Positions 46,647 to 54,738 of a stretch of DNA of 64,000 nucleotides are shown here, piece by piece. A program made the translations under genes and the position numbers. The notes under the pieces were generated by a model, which ran no database searches, was not told the DNA's origin, and was given only the letters and a program-made list of their open reading frames with translations. The stretch comes from JAHBXL01 sp964409775 (GTDB lineage: Bacteria > Planctomycetota > Phycisphaerae > Phycisphaerales > UBA1924): NCBI GenBank assembly GCA_964409775.1, contig CAYPEI010000014.1, positions 31,315-95,314 of the forward strand, written 5' to 3'. How positions within the stretch are numbered: position 1 is the stretch's first letter; every line of letters starts with the position of its first letter.

Positions 46647-47267
46647 CTACCGCGAGACTTGGGATTGCGTCGCGGCCATTTGCAGCAAAGTCCGGACCCG
46701 GGTGGCCCGGTAGGCCTCGTCGGTCATGATTCCGCGGGGGGCTTTCTCGGTCATAACTACTTGTGGCGGCGTTGCTTGCGGTGAGTCCGACACGCGGGTG
46801 TCGATCCCGAGCACCCTCTCGACATCGCCGGCTTCCGTGCGCTGGGAGGGATACCGAAGATCGTGGATGGCCGCGGAAACCGCGGGGGAAGGGGCGCTGC
46901 CTGCCGGGAGCGAGCCAAGGTAGAAAATGGTGCCGGGCGGCACCAGCGCGAGTTGGCCCTTCTCTGTCGTGCGGTACGTTGATCTCGGGAAAACCGCGGC
47001 GAGCCCGCCGCTGATTCTTGCCAATCGTTCGCTGCCATCCTCGCCGCCGGGGAGGCGATAGACATGGTCGAACCCCAGCGGCTGGCGCAGGTCCGTCGGC
47101 TGCATCGCGAGACTGGTTCGGAGCGGACCGATGTCCTGACGCGTCTCGTCGAGCCGCTCGAGCGTGCGGAGGTCGATCGCGTGACCGGCGGTTCGGGTCG
47201 CTGATGGAGGGACTGCCCCGCCGATGGCGCACGCGGCAATCGCGAGATGGATGGATGCGCTGAGCAT
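46647..47267 (-). CDS. Hypothetical protein, probably exported
   Basis: A 206-residue protein of no recognised family. The ATG at 47267 is preferred because GGAG lies nine bases upstream. In-frame ATG 47282 and TTG 47312 lack a Shine-Dalgarno, although the TTG would overlap the TonB-like stop. The N-terminus (MLSASIHLAIAACAIGGAVP) looks like a signal sequence. A later PPGTIFYLGSLPAGSAPSPA segment suggests a strand-rich domain. It follows the TonB-like gene and may be co-transcribed with it. Confidence 0.6.
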   Translation of the reverse strand: MLSASIHLAIAACAIGGAVPPSATRTAGHAIDLRTLERLDETRQDIGPLRTSLAMQPTDLRQPLGFDHVYRLPGGEDGSERLARISGGLAAVFPRSTYRTTEKGQLALVPPGTIFYLGSLPAGSAPSPAVSAAIHDLRYPSQRTEAGDVERVLGIDTRVSDSPQATPPQVVMTEKAPRGIMTDEAYRATRVRTLLQMAATQSQVSR

Positions 47268-47308
47268 GCTTCCCAACTCCATCGGTTCAAACGCGGCGGT
47301 GGCTCGCC

Positions 47309-48523
47309 TCAACGCAGCAGGATTGTGACGTTGATGGTGACCCCGGCCTTCGGATCGTCCTTGGACAGTTTGGAGAGTGCCTCGCCCTTGGCCGTCCAGC
47401 GATACACCGCGTGCAGCACCGGCGAATCGACCTCGGTGATGCCGGTCGGCTCGAGGAACGTCGCCTGCGCGACCCGTCCCTCCCGGTTGAACGTCACTTT
47501 CAATCGCGGGTTGTTGGGCGGATAGACCGTCAGCCGCGTGACGCGCGAGAACTCCGGACGGCGGGTGACGATCTCCAGCCCCTTGGCCGCGGCGGGCCTG
47601 CCGAAGCGGATCTCGACCGCCTCTTCGAGGCTCGCGGCGTCCGACTCGCGGTCGCTCTTCTCGCCGGGCCGATCGCCCGGGCTGTTGGTGGTCGGGCGGC
47701 TTGCCAGCGGGGTGGGTTGTCCCGGTTCATTCGGGCTGGGTGCGGGAGGAACGGGCGGCGCCGGGCGGGCTGAAGGCTGCGGGTCTTCTTCGCCGGGCTC
47801 TGTCTTGACGGACTCAAACGGCGGGCCGACGAACGCCCTCGCGGCTGATTCTGCGGCCTCGCCGAGCGACTCCGGAGTTTCCGACATCAACGGGCCATCG
47901 AGGTCGTCCTGAACGGGCTCGGTGATCTTCTCGCCGCCCGCCATGGTGTCGGCCGGCTTCGTGTCCTTCGGGCCTTGCTCGGCGCTTCGTGCCGGGGGCT
48001 GGTTGGTCGCTTCCGAAGCGGGCTTCGTCGGAGCGGGTGGCGCCGGATCGAGCGTTGGCGTCGGCGGCACGGGCGGCGAGGGTGAACCGGCGGGGGTCGG
48101 CTCGCTGCCGCTGTCGGGTGTTGCGCCTGCGGTGCCTTCCGGTGCGGCTGTGCCCGCGGCGGGATCGAGCCCGGGCTGCTCGACATCAGACTTCATCGCG
48201 GCGTGCGGCGTCGGCTCGTTGAAGCCCATCCAGTTCTTCGTGTCTTGGGAAGAATCGGAAATCCCCAAAACAAGTGGCTGTTCTGGTTCGGGCTGAGGCT
48301 GAGGGGGAAGAGCGGGAGGCTGCGGTTTCTCAGCCGCGGGCTCGGGAGTCGGCTCATCGGCCCAAGCCAGCAGCATGGGAAGCGATGCCTGAGATTGCCG
48401 CACGCCGGGGCCGCTTTCGACGGCCACGCCGATCTCGCTTGCAACGAGGACCAAGCCGCCGTGGGCCGTGAGGCTCAGGCAGATCGCGAGCAGGAGCAGG
48501 TGCTTGTGTCCGGTGCCCCGCAT
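47309..48523 (-). CDS. TonB-like C-terminal domain protein
   Basis: A 404-residue protein with the layout of TonB: an N-terminal membrane helix (LLLLAICLSLTAHGGLVLVA), a long Pro/Glu/Ala-rich spacer of about 250 residues spanning the periplasm, and a C-terminal domain (RLKVTFNREGRVAQATFLEP, DSPVLHAVYRWTAKGEAL) like the TonB domain that contacts outer-membrane receptors. No ExbB or ExbD gene is adjacent, so the energy partner is elsewhere or it is an uncoupled TonB-domain protein. The spacer is unusually long compared with E. coli TonB (239 residues in all). Confidence 0.82.
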   Translation of the reverse strand: MRGTGHKHLLLLAICLSLTAHGGLVLVASEIGVAVESGPGVRQSQASLPMLLAWADEPTPEPAAEKPQPPALPPQPQPEPEQPLVLGISDSSQDTKNWMGFNEPTPHAAMKSDVEQPGLDPAAGTAAPEGTAGATPDSGSEPTPAGSPSPPVPPTPTLDPAPPAPTKPASEATNQPPARSAEQGPKDTKPADTMAGGEKITEPVQDDLDGPLMSETPESLGEAAESAARAFVGPPFESVKTEPGEEDPQPSARPAPPVPPAPSPNEPGQPTPLASRPTTNSPGDRPGEKSDRESDAASLEEAVEIRFGRPAAAKGLEIVTRRPEFSRVTRLTVYPPNNPRLKVTFNREGRVAQATFLEPTGITEVDSPVLHAVYRWTAKGEALSKLSKDDPKAGVTINVTILLR

Positions 48524-48716
48524 GACGAAAGTACGGTAGGCTTCGCCCCTCGCCGTCGTGAGCGATCAGACGGTTTTTGTTTGGGTTCCTGACGATCAAC
48601 CGGGCCACATTGCGTACTGTCACGGAGCGACGAGGGCGATTCGCCCGATTGGGAGTGCTTTGCAACCGCTTCTGTGGCGCGGCGGTGCACCCCGCCGGAA
48701 TCACGGAATCGATGCC

Positions 48717-49832
48717 ATGATCCGATCCTGGCCCATGCTGAAGATGCTGACGATCGCGGCGACGACCTGCGTGGTCGCTGCGCCGGGATTGGGGGCAGCG
48801 GGAGATGATGGATTGGGCCAGCCGGCCGCGGGCGGAGCGGCGGTGGATCGCCCGCTGCTGGAGGTGGGCGGCACGGCTCCGAAACTGTCGATCAAGAAGT
48901 GGGTCCGCGGCACGCCGGTGACGTTCGAAACGGGCAAGGTGTACGTCATCGAGTTCTGGGCGACGTGGTGTGCGCCGTGCCGGCGCGCCATCCCGCACCT
49001 GAGCGATCTGCAGCGCGAACTCGGCCCCAAGGGCGTGACCATCGTGGGCGTGGCGAGCCAGGAACACAAAGGTCTTGCCGACCTCGAGCAGTTTGTCGAG
49101 CGGCAGGCCGACCGGATGAACTTCGCCATCGCGTGGGACGATGAGGGGCGCACTGATCGGGACTGGATGGCCGCGTCGAAGTCCGATGGGATTCCCACGG
49201 CGTTTGTCGTCGACCAGAAGGGCCGGATCGCGTGGATCGGGCACCCGATGGCCGGGCTCGACCGGGTGCTGGGCCAGGTGGTGGCCGGGACATTCGACAT
49301 CGAGGTCGAGGCCGTGCTGGCGAGGCGGACGCGCGAGGTCCGCGCGAGGACGCAGCCGCTGGCGGCGGCGTTCAGCGAGGCCCGTCGCGCGGGTGACGAT
49401 GCGAAGGCGCTGTCGATCGTGGACGAGATTCTGCGGCTCGACCCGCGGATCAACGGCGAGTGGTCGCTGGCGAAGTTCGAACTGCTCGCGGTGGACCTGA
49501 AGGAGCCGGACCGTGCGAACACGTTTGCGCGTCAGTGCGTGGAGTCGAGCATCAGCGAGAACGCGGATGACCTGCTGAACCTGGCCTGGTTCATCCTCGA
49601 TGAGCCGGGGCTGGCCAAGCGGGACACCAAACTCGCGCTGCGTGCTGCGCGCCGCGCCGAGGAACTCTCCGGCGAGCGGTCGTCGGTGGTGCAGATGGTG
49701 CTGGCCCGGGCCCTGTTCATGAACGGGGACAAGACCGGCGCGGTCCGCCACCAGGAGCGCGCGGTCGAACTGGCGGACGCCGGGGCCGATCAGGACGCGC
49801 AGCGGAAGCGGCTTGCGGAATACCAGAAATAA
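48717..49832 (+). CDS. TlpA-like thioredoxin-fold protein with helical C-terminus
   Basis: An exported 371-residue protein. The N-terminus is a signal peptide (MLTIAATTCVVAAPGLGAA). Residues of about 60-200 form a TlpA/ResA-like thioredoxin domain with FWATWCAPCRRAIPHLSDLQ (C85, C88), likely reducing or oxidising disulfides in the periplasm. The remaining 170 residues are helical with a TPR flavour (ALSIVDEILRLDPRINGEW, RALFMNGDKTGAVRHQERAV), probably a protein-binding part. The ATG 48717 is used; 48735 is an alternative. Confidence 0.86.
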   Translation: MIRSWPMLKMLTIAATTCVVAAPGLGAAGDDGLGQPAAGGAAVDRPLLEVGGTAPKLSIKKWVRGTPVTFETGKVYVIEFWATWCAPCRRAIPHLSDLQRELGPKGVTIVGVASQEHKGLADLEQFVERQADRMNFAIAWDDEGRTDRDWMAASKSDGIPTAFVVDQKGRIAWIGHPMAGLDRVLGQVVAGTFDIEVEAVLARRTREVRARTQPLAAAFSEARRAGDDAKALSIVDEILRLDPRINGEWSLAKFELLAVDLKEPDRANTFARQCVESSISENADDLLNLAWFILDEPGLAKRDTKLALRAARRAEELSGERSSVVQMVLARALFMNGDKTGAVRHQERAVELADAGADQDAQRKRLAEYQK

Positions 49833-49883
49833 GTCGCGCGCGTGGCGGGACGAGTCCTGCGGGCTGGCGGCTGCGCCGGCGGT

Positions 49884-50375
49884 TCAGCCGGCCTTGCGCC
49901 GCAGCGAGGGCAGCGGCCCGACGAGGTCGCCCACGCCCATGCCGTCCATCGGGTAGTGCTCGCCGAGCGCGCCCGCGAGCGCATCGGGGGTCGCCAGCAC
50001 GAAGTAGCACTGGATGGGGATCTGTCGCGTGGCGAAGTTCATCGCCCGCACCAGCGACTCCTGGAGCGTGCAGACCATGAGTTCCGAGCCGTCGTAGCCC
50101 ATGGGGAGGACACGGAACTGCCATGCCTGACGCCGGCTGACCAGTTCGCGGACGGCGGGGTCGACGGCTTCGACGCGCGGGTCGAGCCAGCGGGTCGTCG
50201 CCGCGTACTGCTCGGCCCATGCGTCCTCAACGGCGGAGGCCTGGATCCCGAACATCTGCTCGGCGAGTTCGCCGAAGGGGCGGTGGGTGGCACGCTGGCG
50301 CTGGAGCACCTGCTCGCACTGCTCGCGGGTCAGGACGCGCTGGCGCACCAGCAACTCGCCGATCGGTAGCCGCAT
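49884..50375 (-). CDS. MshEN/GspE N-terminal-like protein
   Basis: A 163-residue protein beginning MRLPIGELLVRQRVLTREQC. That opening matches the repeated LGelL...g.it-type motif at the N-terminus of PilB/GspE/MshE ATPases, where it binds ligands such as c-di-GMP. There is no ATPase domain, so it is a stand-alone module. GGAGG is seven bases before the ATG at 50375. The C-terminal half (AWQFRVLPMGYDGSELMVCT) recalls the GspE N-terminal second subdomain. The role is unknown; a c-di-GMP link is only a possibility. Confidence 0.72.
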   Translation of the reverse strand: MRLPIGELLVRQRVLTREQCEQVLQRQRATHRPFGELAEQMFGIQASAVEDAWAEQYAATTRWLDPRVEAVDPAVRELVSRRQAWQFRVLPMGYDGSELMVCTLQESLVRAMNFATRQIPIQCYFVLATPDALAGALGEHYPMDGMGVGDLVGPLPSLRRKAG

Positions 50376-50602
50376 TTCGACGCCTCCGGACTTCGGAGCG
50401 CCCTCCCCCAACGCGAGGGGCGGCGCTGCACAACCGTCCATCGGCGGTTGCGCGCGGCCCCTCGTGCAGATCGGCCGGGGATGTGCCGGAGGGGGAACGA
50501 TTCTGCGAGTTGTCGCGGCTGCGGGTCCTGCGCGCGTGGTAACGGCGGGGACGGCACGGGTCCTTCCCGCGAGCGTCTGATAATGCCTGACCGGCGCGAG
50601 AT

Positions 50603-50956
50603 TCAGTTGACGGGTTCGATCGAGACCCTGAGCCGCTTGCTGGCGAACTGGTCGCGGAACAACTCGGCGCGTTCCTTGTGGGTGATGAGCACCTGTGCAG
50701 CGCCGCGCGTGTGCGCGGTCATCATGATCTCCATGGCGCGGCCGGAATCCAGACGCGTCAGTTCGATGATGGTCCGCACGACATAGCGCATCTCGTTCAG
50801 GTCATCGTTGTGCAGCACGACCCGGTAGGGCGGCAGGGGCTGCCCGGGCTTCGAACCCGCCTTGGGCTGCACGGCGGCGGCTGCTGCCGGAGTGCTGCCC
50901 GGCGCAGCAGGGGAGTCGTGCCGTGCCGCGTCGTTGGTCTGGTGCCCGGTGCTCAT
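50603..50956 (-). CDS. clpS: ATP-dependent Clp protease adaptor ClpS
   Basis: Delivers N-degron substrates to the ClpAP protease. The 117-residue protein has an Ala/Pro-rich N-terminal extension of about 40 residues, then the ClpS core: LPPYRVVLHNDDLNEMRYVV with the NDD that reads the N-terminal amine, EIMMTAHTRGAAQVL, ITHKERAELFRDQF and RLRVSIEP. AGGAGG lies six bases before the ATG. ClpA is not adjacent. Confidence 0.95.
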   Translation of the reverse strand: MSTGHQTNDAARHDSPAAPGSTPAAAAAVQPKAGSKPGQPLPPYRVVLHNDDLNEMRYVVRTIIELTRLDSGRAMEIMMTAHTRGAAQVLITHKERAELFRDQFASKRLRVSIEPVN

Positions 50957-51151
50957 GCCCAGCCTCCTGATCGCCGCGATTCATCGCGAGAACATCTCGT
51001 CGGCGGCACTCCACACCGTACCCCTTCGGCGCGAAGAGGCAAGCGGTTCGGCCCGGAAGTGCAGCGGGAACCCTCTCCGGGACGAAGAGAACAGACGGGT
51101 GCATCGCCGATCCGGGTGAGATCCCGGGCGGCCGCCGACGGAAGGGGCGCC

Positions 51152-51499
51152 GTGTTCCGCGTGATGATCCAGAATGCGTCCGGAGGGGACCTTGGCAGTT
51201 TCGGCCTGTCGAGCGCGGCCGGAGCGCACCGGCGCCTGGTGATTGGAAGGGCGGACGACTGCGACCTGCGGATCCGGCATGGGTCGATCTCGCGGCATCA
51301 CTGCTGCCTGGAGCAGGATGACGATGGCGAATGGGTGCTGCGCGACCTGGGCTCGACCCTCGGCACCATCGTCGACGAGGTGCGGGTGGCCGAGGCCGCG
51401 GTGCACGACGGGCTTGTGGCCCGGATCGGCTCGGCCGTGCTGCGGTTCCAGGCGGTCCCGGCCTCGGTGCCGCCGCGGGACGGCCCGGCGCGCACCTGA
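51152..51499 (+). CDS. Small FHA-domain protein
   Basis: A 115-residue protein made almost entirely of one forkhead-associated domain, which binds phosphothreonine peptides. Key residues are in RLVIGRADDCDLRI (GR), HGSISRHHCCLEQ (SxxH) and LRDLGSTLGTIVDE (the DLGSTxGT strand). The start is GTG 51152 with AAGGGG five bases upstream; a downstream ATG at 51164 is possible but would cut the first strand. It is a natural partner for Ser/Thr kinases such as the one at 1746-3122, but no physical link is shown. Confidence 0.9.
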   Translation: MFRVMIQNASGGDLGSFGLSSAAGAHRRLVIGRADDCDLRIRHGSISRHHCCLEQDDDGEWVLRDLGSTLGTIVDEVRVAEAAVHDGLVARIGSAVLRFQAVPASVPPRDGPART

Positions 51500-51645
51500 G
51501 CCTGAGGGCACAAATCAGAGGCCTAACGCCCGATAACGCTTGCCTCGGGTGCATGGGCGCACCAAAATCCCGCGCGTCCGCAGTCCGAGCCGATAACACC
51601 GCGGCGGCGCGCCCGCAGCGCGCCTCCCCGCCCACGGAACACTCC

Positions 51646-53202
51646 ATGCCCGCCTCTTTTGCGAATCCAGCAGCCAACTCCGCAGACGTCGGCCTTGTCG
51701 GCCTCGCCGTGATGGGCGCGAACCTCGCGCTCAACATGGCCGACCACGGCTTCAAGGTGGCGGTGTACAACCGCACGGTGGCGGTGACGGAGCAGTTCAT
51801 CCGGGAGAACCCGCCGGGCGTGATCGGGCCGGGCGGCGCGCTCGTCGCGGCGGCGGAGTTGCAGCAGTTTGTCGCGAGCATCCGCCGGCCGCGCCGGATC
51901 GTGATCCTCGTGAAGGCCGGCCCGGGCACCGACGCGGTGATCGACGGGCTGGTTCCGCTGCTGGAGAAGGGCGACTGCGTCATCGACGGCGGCAACGCCG
52001 AGTGGACCGACACGGTGCGGCGCGAGAAGGCGCTCTCCGAGCGGGGGCTGCTGTTTGTCGGTTCGGGCGTCTCGGGGGGCGAGGCCGGGGCGAGGTTCGG
52101 TCCGTCGCTGATGCCCGGCGGGAAGCCGGAGGCGTGGGAACTGATCAAGCCGGTGTGGACGAAGATCGCCGCGAAGGTGGATCCCAAGTCGGGGAAGCAG
52201 TACCTGGATGCGTCGCCGGGGCGTCCGGCGGGCGCGCCGGGCGCGGTGCCGTGCACGGCGTACATCGGTCCCGGCGGCGCGGGGCACTACGTGAAGATGG
52301 TGCACAACGGGATCGAGTACGGCGACATGCAACTGATCTGCGAGGCGTACCACTTCATGCGGGAAGTCCTCGCGATGGAGGTGGGGCGCATCGCGGAGGT
52401 GTTCGCCGAGTGGAACCGGGGCGACCTGGACTCGTTCCTGATCGAGATCACCGCGGACATCCTCAAGCAGCGCGACCCCGTGACCGGCAAGCCGTTCGTG
52501 GATGTGGTGCTCGACGCGGCGGGGCAGAAGGGCACCGGCAAGTGGACGATCAACTCGGCGCTGGACCTGGGTGTTCCCGCGGCGACGATGGCCGAGGCGG
52601 TGTTCGCCCGCAACATCAGCGCGCTGAAGGACGAGCGGATCGCGGCGAGCAAGGCTCTCCCCGGGCCGAAGGTCGGGGAGCATTCGCACTCGACCGGGTC
52701 GGGTGAGTACAACTGGGTCGACGCGGTTCGCGATGCGCTGTACTGCTCGAAGATCTGCTCGTATGCGCAGGGCTTCGCCCTGATGCAGGCGGCGAGCAGG
52801 GCGAACGAGTGGGGCCTGAAGTTCGGTGAGATCGCCTCGATCTTCCGGGGCGGGTGCATCATCCGCGCGAGGTTCCTGCAGAAGATCACCGAGGCGTACG
52901 CGAGGCGTCCGGACCTGCCGAACCTGCTGCTCGACGGGTACTTTGCGAAGACGATCGACCGCGTGCAGCAGCATTGGCGCGGCGTGGTCGCGCGGGCCGC
53001 GGTGCAGGGTGTCCCGGTGCCCGCGTTCGCGTCGGCGCTGTCGTACTTCGATTCCTACCGGGCGGCCCGGCTGCCCGCGGGCCTGCTGCAGGCGCAGCGC
53101 GACTACTTCGGCTCCCATACGTATGAACGGGTGGATCAACCCCGCGGCCGGTTCTTCCACCTGGACTGGCTCGATCCGGCCCGGCCCCAGCAGGCGGTGT
53201 GA
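51646..53202 (+). CDS. gnd: 6-phosphogluconate dehydrogenase, decarboxylating
   Basis: Converts 6-phosphogluconate to ribulose-5-phosphate and CO2 with NADP in the pentose phosphate pathway. The 518-residue protein shows the nucleotide motif GLVGLAVMGANLALNMADHG, NRT, IDGGNAEWTDT, GSGVSGGEAGARFGPSLMPG, and the catalytic lysine region GAGHYVKMVHNGIEYGDMQL. Length exceeds the usual 470-480 mainly through a 15-20 residue insertion at about 181-205 (DPKSGKQYLDASPGRPAG) in the loop before CTAYIGPGGAGH. ATG 51646 is the first start before the conserved N-terminus. A pair of acetyltransferase genes follows. Confidence 0.96.
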   Translation: MPASFANPAANSADVGLVGLAVMGANLALNMADHGFKVAVYNRTVAVTEQFIRENPPGVIGPGGALVAAAELQQFVASIRRPRRIVILVKAGPGTDAVIDGLVPLLEKGDCVIDGGNAEWTDTVRREKALSERGLLFVGSGVSGGEAGARFGPSLMPGGKPEAWELIKPVWTKIAAKVDPKSGKQYLDASPGRPAGAPGAVPCTAYIGPGGAGHYVKMVHNGIEYGDMQLICEAYHFMREVLAMEVGRIAEVFAEWNRGDLDSFLIEITADILKQRDPVTGKPFVDVVLDAAGQKGTGKWTINSALDLGVPAATMAEAVFARNISALKDERIAASKALPGPKVGEHSHSTGSGEYNWVDAVRDALYCSKICSYAQGFALMQAASRANEWGLKFGEIASIFRGGCIIRARFLQKITEAYARRPDLPNLLLDGYFAKTIDRVQQHWRGVVARAAVQGVPVPAFASALSYFDSYRAARLPAGLLQAQRDYFGSHTYERVDQPRGRFFHLDWLDPARPQQAV

Positions 53203-53282
53203 ATGGGGGAGCGCTGCGGAGCGGCGTGCGGCACCAACGGGCACCCTCCGCGGGGAAAGCGGGAGAGCCCGGGAGAGGTCCG

Positions 53283-54071
53283 ATGGCATCGCTTTCAGTT
53301 CCGAATCTGACCCGGCTGACGAAGGCGGCGCGGCTGGCCCGCATGCGCCCGGCGGTCGCGGTGGAGGTGGAACCGCCCGGCGTGCTCCGGACGGGCCGGC
53401 TGGTGATCCGGCCGCTGCGATGGGACGATCGCGAGGCCTTCCTCGAAGCGGTCCGAGTGAGCCGCGCCGAACTCGACAGGTTCTGCCCGCTGCACAAGGA
53501 AGGCGAGACGGATGACGTCGTTTTCGACCGGCAGTTGCAGTTGAGCCGCGCGGCCGATGCGACCGGGCGCGCCTGGCGCAGGATCGCGGTGTGCCCGGAT
53601 CGAGGCGGGCGGATCGTCGGGGCTTTCAACCTGAACGACATCTCCCACGGGCTGGTTCCCGGCGCTGAGGCGAGTTTCTGGGTGCGGACGGATGAGGCGG
53701 GGAAGGGCTTCGCTCGCGAGGCCATTGTTGCGATGCTGGCACATGCATTTGCGCCGCGCTGGCCGCGGGCTGTTGCGCCCGCCGGTCAGGCTTCGGGGCT
53801 GGGCCTGTCGCGGGTGGACGGGCTCGTGGCGCCGGGCAATACCGCCTCGCTGAGACTGCTCGAGCGGGCGGGGTTCCATGGTGACGTTGACCGGCCGACG
53901 CAGGTGCTGACGGTCCATGGCCGAGCCGTGGAGCACTTGCGGTTCATCGCCCATGCCCCGCTCAGGTCGGGCGTGTTGTGCGAGCCGCGAATCCCGAAGG
54001 GAGTGTCGCTCCGCCAGTCGATCGACTGGCTGATGACGATCGAGGGTCGCGCTGCGGAGCGGGGGGAGTGA
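53283..54071 (+). CDS. GNAT-family acetyltransferase
   Basis: A 262-residue acetyltransferase of the RimJ/RimL type. LRTGRLVIRPLRWDDREAFL starts the domain, and SFWVRTDEAGKGFAREAIVA carries the acetyl-CoA binding loop with the family's characteristic G-x-G/A pattern; later come GLSRVDGLVAPGNTASLRLL and ERAGFHGD. It has a 35-residue N-terminal extension and a 45-residue C-terminal one. GGAGAG precedes the ATG. Its stop is one base from the TTG start of the next acetyltransferase gene, so they form a pair. Substrate unknown. Confidence 0.85.
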   Translation: MASLSVPNLTRLTKAARLARMRPAVAVEVEPPGVLRTGRLVIRPLRWDDREAFLEAVRVSRAELDRFCPLHKEGETDDVVFDRQLQLSRAADATGRAWRRIAVCPDRGGRIVGAFNLNDISHGLVPGAEASFWVRTDEAGKGFAREAIVAMLAHAFAPRWPRAVAPAGQASGLGLSRVDGLVAPGNTASLRLLERAGFHGDVDRPTQVLTVHGRAVEHLRFIAHAPLRSGVLCEPRIPKGVSLRQSIDWLMTIEGRAAERGE

Positions 54072-54072
54072 G

Positions 54073-54738
54073 TTGAACCCGACTCCGGCCGAAGGCGGGC
54101 CGCGGATCCGGACCGCGCGGATGACGCTGAGGCTTCCGGTGGAGGCCGATCGCGGGGAGTTCATCCGCGCGATGCGGGACTCGGCGGATCACCTGCGACC
54201 GTGGTCGCCCCGGCTGGCGGAGGGCGGCGCGGACGACGCGTTCTTTGACCGCACGCTGGCGCGGGCCTGGAGCGAGTGGCGGGGCGGGACGGGCGTCCGG
54301 CTGATCGGGTTTCGCGACGACGGGCGGATGGCCGGGACGTTCAGCCTGAACACCATCGTCCGCGGCGTGTTCGAGAACGCGGATGCGGGCTGGTCGGTGA
54401 TGACGGACTGTCTGCGGCAGGGGTTCGCGACCGAGGGCGTCATGGCCATGCTCGGGCTGGCGTTCCGCCCCGAGCCGCTGGGGCTTGGCCTGCATCGGGT
54501 GCAGGCGAACGTGATCCCCGCGAACGACGCGAGTTTGCGCGTTGCGCGGAAGTGCGGATTCCGCGAGGAAGGACTGGCGCGTGCGATGCTGCGCATCGAC
54601 GGCCGCTGGCAGGACCATGTCATGCTCGCCAAACTGGCGGATGAACACCCGGTCGATCAGGGCGCGGGCGTCGGGGCGGGGGCGGGCATGAGCCCGGGGA
54701 TCGGGTTGAGCGAGCCGTCGCGGTTCACGCGCAGTTGA
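54073..54738 (+). CDS. GNAT-family acetyltransferase (RimJ/RimL-like)
   Basis: A 221-residue acetyltransferase beginning at TTG, with GGGGAG four bases before it. Domain signs are IRTARMTLRLPVEADRGEFI, AGWSVMTDCLRQGFATEGVM (acetyl-CoA loop) and LHRVQANVIPANDASLRVAR, KCGFREEGLARA. This resembles RimJ/RimL proteins that acetylate ribosomal protein N-termini, but many relatives have other targets. The last 25 residues (GAGVGAGAGMSPGIG) are low complexity and encoded opposite the end of the TolC-like gene. It is adjacent to a paralogous acetyltransferase, perhaps a tandem duplication. Confidence 0.85.
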   Translation: MNPTPAEGGPRIRTARMTLRLPVEADRGEFIRAMRDSADHLRPWSPRLAEGGADDAFFDRTLARAWSEWRGGTGVRLIGFRDDGRMAGTFSLNTIVRGVFENADAGWSVMTDCLRQGFATEGVMAMLGLAFRPEPLGLGLHRVQANVIPANDASLRVARKCGFREEGLARAMLRIDGRWQDHVMLAKLADEHPVDQGAGVGAGAGMSPGIGLSEPSRFTRS

